Shown here piece after piece: positions 61,442-64,000 of a DNA stretch of 64,000 bases. Source of the stretch: Liopterus haemorrhoidalis (Eukaryota > Arthropoda > Insecta > Coleoptera > Dytiscidae); assembly GCA_963971575.1 (NCBI GenBank), contig OZ020612.1, forward strand, positions 65,594,869 through 65,658,868. Reading direction: 5' to 3'. The notes under the pieces were generated by a model, which saw only the letters and a list, made by a program, of their open reading frames with translations, was not told the DNA's origin and did no database searches. The translations under genes were made by a program, and so were the position numbers. The first letter of the stretch is position 1; the number at the start of each line of letters is the position of its first letter.

Positions 61442-62338
61442 TTAAAAATATAATAAAAATAATAATAACAGTTGAGTTGTTTTCTTCTCCTTTCCACCTC
61501 TGTCGCATCCACTCCGCATCTCCAGTAATACTCCTTTCTCATCTCCCCCCATGCGTACCATCTTCTTTTCTGTTCCTCTCTGGCTTTTTCCTGCCAACAT
61601 TCCCTCATTATTTTTTTTGTCTGTTTCTAGTTTCTCCTCGTGCTTAACCGCCCTCCTTCCTGTACCCACTTTCATCTTATCCCTTTTTAGTTCCTCTCTT
61701 ACAATATACCCTGGTGTTGTTCTATCTACCCCTAAGATCCATCTCAAATACCTCTCCTGTACCCGTTCTACCTTCTCCCATTCATTCCATCCCCAAATTT
61801 CCACCCCATATAGCAGGATGTTTTTCACCACGGCGTCAAAAAACCTCAATCTCCATCTAATATCGTCGTTGAACTTCCTCTCTCCTATACTCCACAGCTT
61901 CCCCATGACTATTCTTGCCTTCTTTACTCTTTCCCTTATGTGTAGTTCAGCCCCATTATTCCTCGCTAGTACATAACCTGGGTATTTTAAACTCTTCACC
62001 TCTTCTATTTCACTGCCACCCCATTCCCATTTTATCTTCTTCCTTCTCCCTCCTCCTTTACCGAATACCATTACCTTCGTCTTATCCCTGTTTACTTCAA
62101 GTTTTTTCCTTTTGAAATATTTATCAGCTTTGTCAATCATTCTCTTAAGCTCCTGTTGCCCCTCTGCCATCAATACAATATCGTCCGCGTACCCCAATGT
62201 CCACAACTTCATCCTCCCTACTACCCCCCCCCCATCTTGTCCCTTCCTCATATTCCCTTCTAAATCCGCTAAATACAAGTTGAACAAAATCGGGCTCAGC
62301 GGGCATCCCTGTCTTCGCTCATCGCAGAAATAGGTCAA
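61442..62338 (-). pseudogene. LINE reverse transcriptase, 5'-truncated
   Basis: The minus-strand frame begins inside the RT with QGCPLSPILFNLYLADLE, followed by YADDIVLMAEGQQELKRMID with the catalytic YADD. The thumb region follows (VNRDKTKVMVFGKG, LLYGVEIWGWNEWEKVERVQ, RYLRWILGVDRTTPGYIVRE). It is open for 298 codons. The 5' end is cut off next to family A-like sequence. The tail is an imperfect TTATTA repeat rather than pure poly(A). Its GC content is clearly higher than its surroundings, which suggests a recent insertion. Confidence 0.9.
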
Positions 62339-62399
62339 TGTAAAAAAAAATACGAAGCAAATGCAGAAAAAGTCGGAATTTTGAATTAAAATTTAATAG

Positions 62400-62606
62400 T
62401 GAATTTTCGCATATTATTTAAATTTAGTTTAAAAAAATTAAATGAAAGCTTTTAGAAATCAAATAACGAATAAAATTATTACTAAAAACTGTTGATTTTG
62501 ATGTGATTATATAAAAAATATTGTCCTATACATCCAGCATTCTGTTGACTTCTTACACTTATTAAAACCCTGAAATGTGTGAAAATTCACACTTCACATC
62601 AATTTT
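62400..62606 (+). repeat. Family A 3' end fragment
   Basis: Shows the end of family A (aaaccctgaaatgtgtgaaa and the hairpin gtgtgaaaattcacac). The left limit is unclear. Confidence 0.65.
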
Positions 62607-63794
62607 CTTTTATAAGACTTCATTCCTGTTTCTTTTCAAAGATATGGGTACTGCGTATGCTCTCTGGATTTGTTTTTCTCAAAACGTACTGCGTATCGGC
62701 AAAATCTCCAATTTCATTTGAAGGTGTTTGTCACAATTTTGATAATTTCAGTTTAATTTGAAATTTAATTCGCTTAATGAAGTTTACAATTATCGACCAA
62801 TTGCTCGAAATTAGGGCATGAGTCAAACAAGTTCATATTTTCATGATATGAGACAATTTACTAAAGCAAATGATACTATGCAAATTTACCTACAAATACG
62901 CACTACTGGTCTAATCAACTGAACTTAATTAGAATTTGTAACAGTGTGTTGAACTGAACTGGACCACTTCAAATTTGCACATATTCTTCCCTTTTCCACG
63001 TTCCTCTTAATAGCCTTGCAGTTATTAAAACATTACCTTGCGCTTTATCTATTTTCTGAAAAGACAAATTATTATCTCGGCGTCACGGCGTTCTCTCATT
63101 ATCTCTCTCTTTCTCTGTCCTTTTAGCTCCCAAGTAGAGCATAGGGCGCATAACGCGTTTCTATAGCCGGTAGAAAAAAGTGGTTGGTTGGCTAGACCAG
63201 CGCACTTCACTTCTTCTTATTTTCTTTTTAGTTGGTGTTTCAATTATTAATTCTCATTTACAAATAATTTTTCAACGATGTCTTTCCACTTTTCTCTAAC
63301 CTTTGCTTTTCTTTTAATTTCATTCCAGGTCATTCCAATTTTTGCATAGCGTAAAGTTGGTATAGATGCCCCAGTGGGATAAACGCCCCACTTCGCATAT
63401 ATCCATAACGGTGTGTGTTTGTATCATTTCAGTACTGACAGTTTGTACGAGAAACACAGTCTTCTGAAATAAATGTGTTAAATTATCATCAATGTTAATA
63501 GTTTATGAAAAATTAAATTGTAAAGGTAGGTTGCTCATATGAGTGGTTGTATTTCAATAATTACGACATTTTGTCTTAAGATTTTATGATGTAACTATAA
63601 CTTTAACAAAATTAGTTTCATTACTAGGTATCAGAAGACACTTAACCTCACATTATAGAGTAGAAAATAATGCTCAATATTGTATACATTCGAAATAAAC
63701 AGATGGGGCATCTATCCCATAGAAAAAGGATACAAGGCCGCAATAAATGTGGGATATATGGCTCGGGCATTGTATGTATAATCTTATAATAAAT

Positions 63795-63798
<4 letters not shown>
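62607..63798. other. Nothing recognised
   Basis: A pyrimidine-rich tract lies near 63090-63125. No receptor exon was found. Confidence 0.45.
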
Positions 63799-63831
<33 letters not shown>

Positions 63832-63832
63832 T
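63799..63832. repeat. (TA)n microsatellite
   Basis: Clean alternating TA tract. Confidence 0.9.
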
Positions 63833-63867
63833 CTTATACTAACATTTCCCAAGGACACGCAACAACA

Positions 63868-64000
63868 TATATGCCAAAATAGATACTTGGAAAAAATATC
63901 GCAAAAATGTGAAAAGTTTTAAAAATTTATTAAGTCCTATCAAAAAATGTTTCAAATAAAAGTTGTTAATTATTACTTGTATAGTAATTTTTGTAGAATA
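63868..64000 (+). repeat. Start of a family B/C repeat at the window edge
   Basis: Matches the early part of families B and C (caaataaaagttgttaatta). Cut by the end of the window. Confidence 0.55.

Noticed and set aside
61551..62333. Plus-strand Ser/Pro/Leu-rich ORFs
   Set aside because: Shadows of the minus-strand reverse transcriptase frame.

Overview
The window is AT-rich, intron-dominated animal DNA, almost certainly from an insect. It has no operons, no bacterial genes, and many degenerate transposons of types common in insects (mariner, pogo, hAT, PIF/Harbinger-like MITEs, LINE remnants, tRNA-derived SINEs). The order of insect cannot be fixed from the sequence; the large introns suggest a large genome.

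The one host gene I can establish is on the minus strand. It is the 3' half of a class B (secretin-family) G protein-coupled receptor, closest in motif content to the insect diuretic hormone 44 (CRF-like) receptor. Five exons were placed by hand at consensus splice sites: TM4 (55626-55696), ECL2/TM5 (30507-30638), ICL3/TM6/start of TM7 (21328-21513), TM7/start of tail (21006-21175) and the tail with an in-frame TGA (14179-14344). All junction phases agree. A GC-rich open segment at 9653-9776 may be a further, alternative or readthrough 3' exon. The hormone-binding ectodomain and TM1-TM3 were not found, so the intron upstream of TM4 is longer than 8.3 kb and the 5' half lies beyond the right edge. 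The introns are about 6.7 kb, 152 bp, 9.0 kb and 25.0 kb.

Everything else is intronic or flanking repeat. Left part (1-9.6 kb): a 1 kb 'family A' repeat, a MITE, mariner and hAT remnants, and a three-level nest of DNA transposons at 6.5-8.0 kb. Centre (10-31 kb): pogo-like elements, hAT MITEs, a 720 bp foldback, LINE fragments, an internally deleted transposon with about 105 bp inverted ends, and a 763 bp uninterrupted CA array inside a chimeric repeat. Right centre (31-56 kb): deleted mariners, a second three-level nest (mariner, hAT-like element, family A), most family A copies, a foldback with tandem GGGGCC-type sub-repeats, and a nearly complete mariner with one frameshift. Right end (56-64 kb): mariner and hAT insertions placed back to back, a 5'-truncated LINE reverse transcriptase, and more family A/B pieces.

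I saw no CRISPR array, defence island, integrated virus or genuine tRNA/rRNA gene. The most novel material is the architecture of family A (a tRNA-like module between two hairpin-bearing ends), the nested insertions, and the unusual 3' end of the receptor gene.
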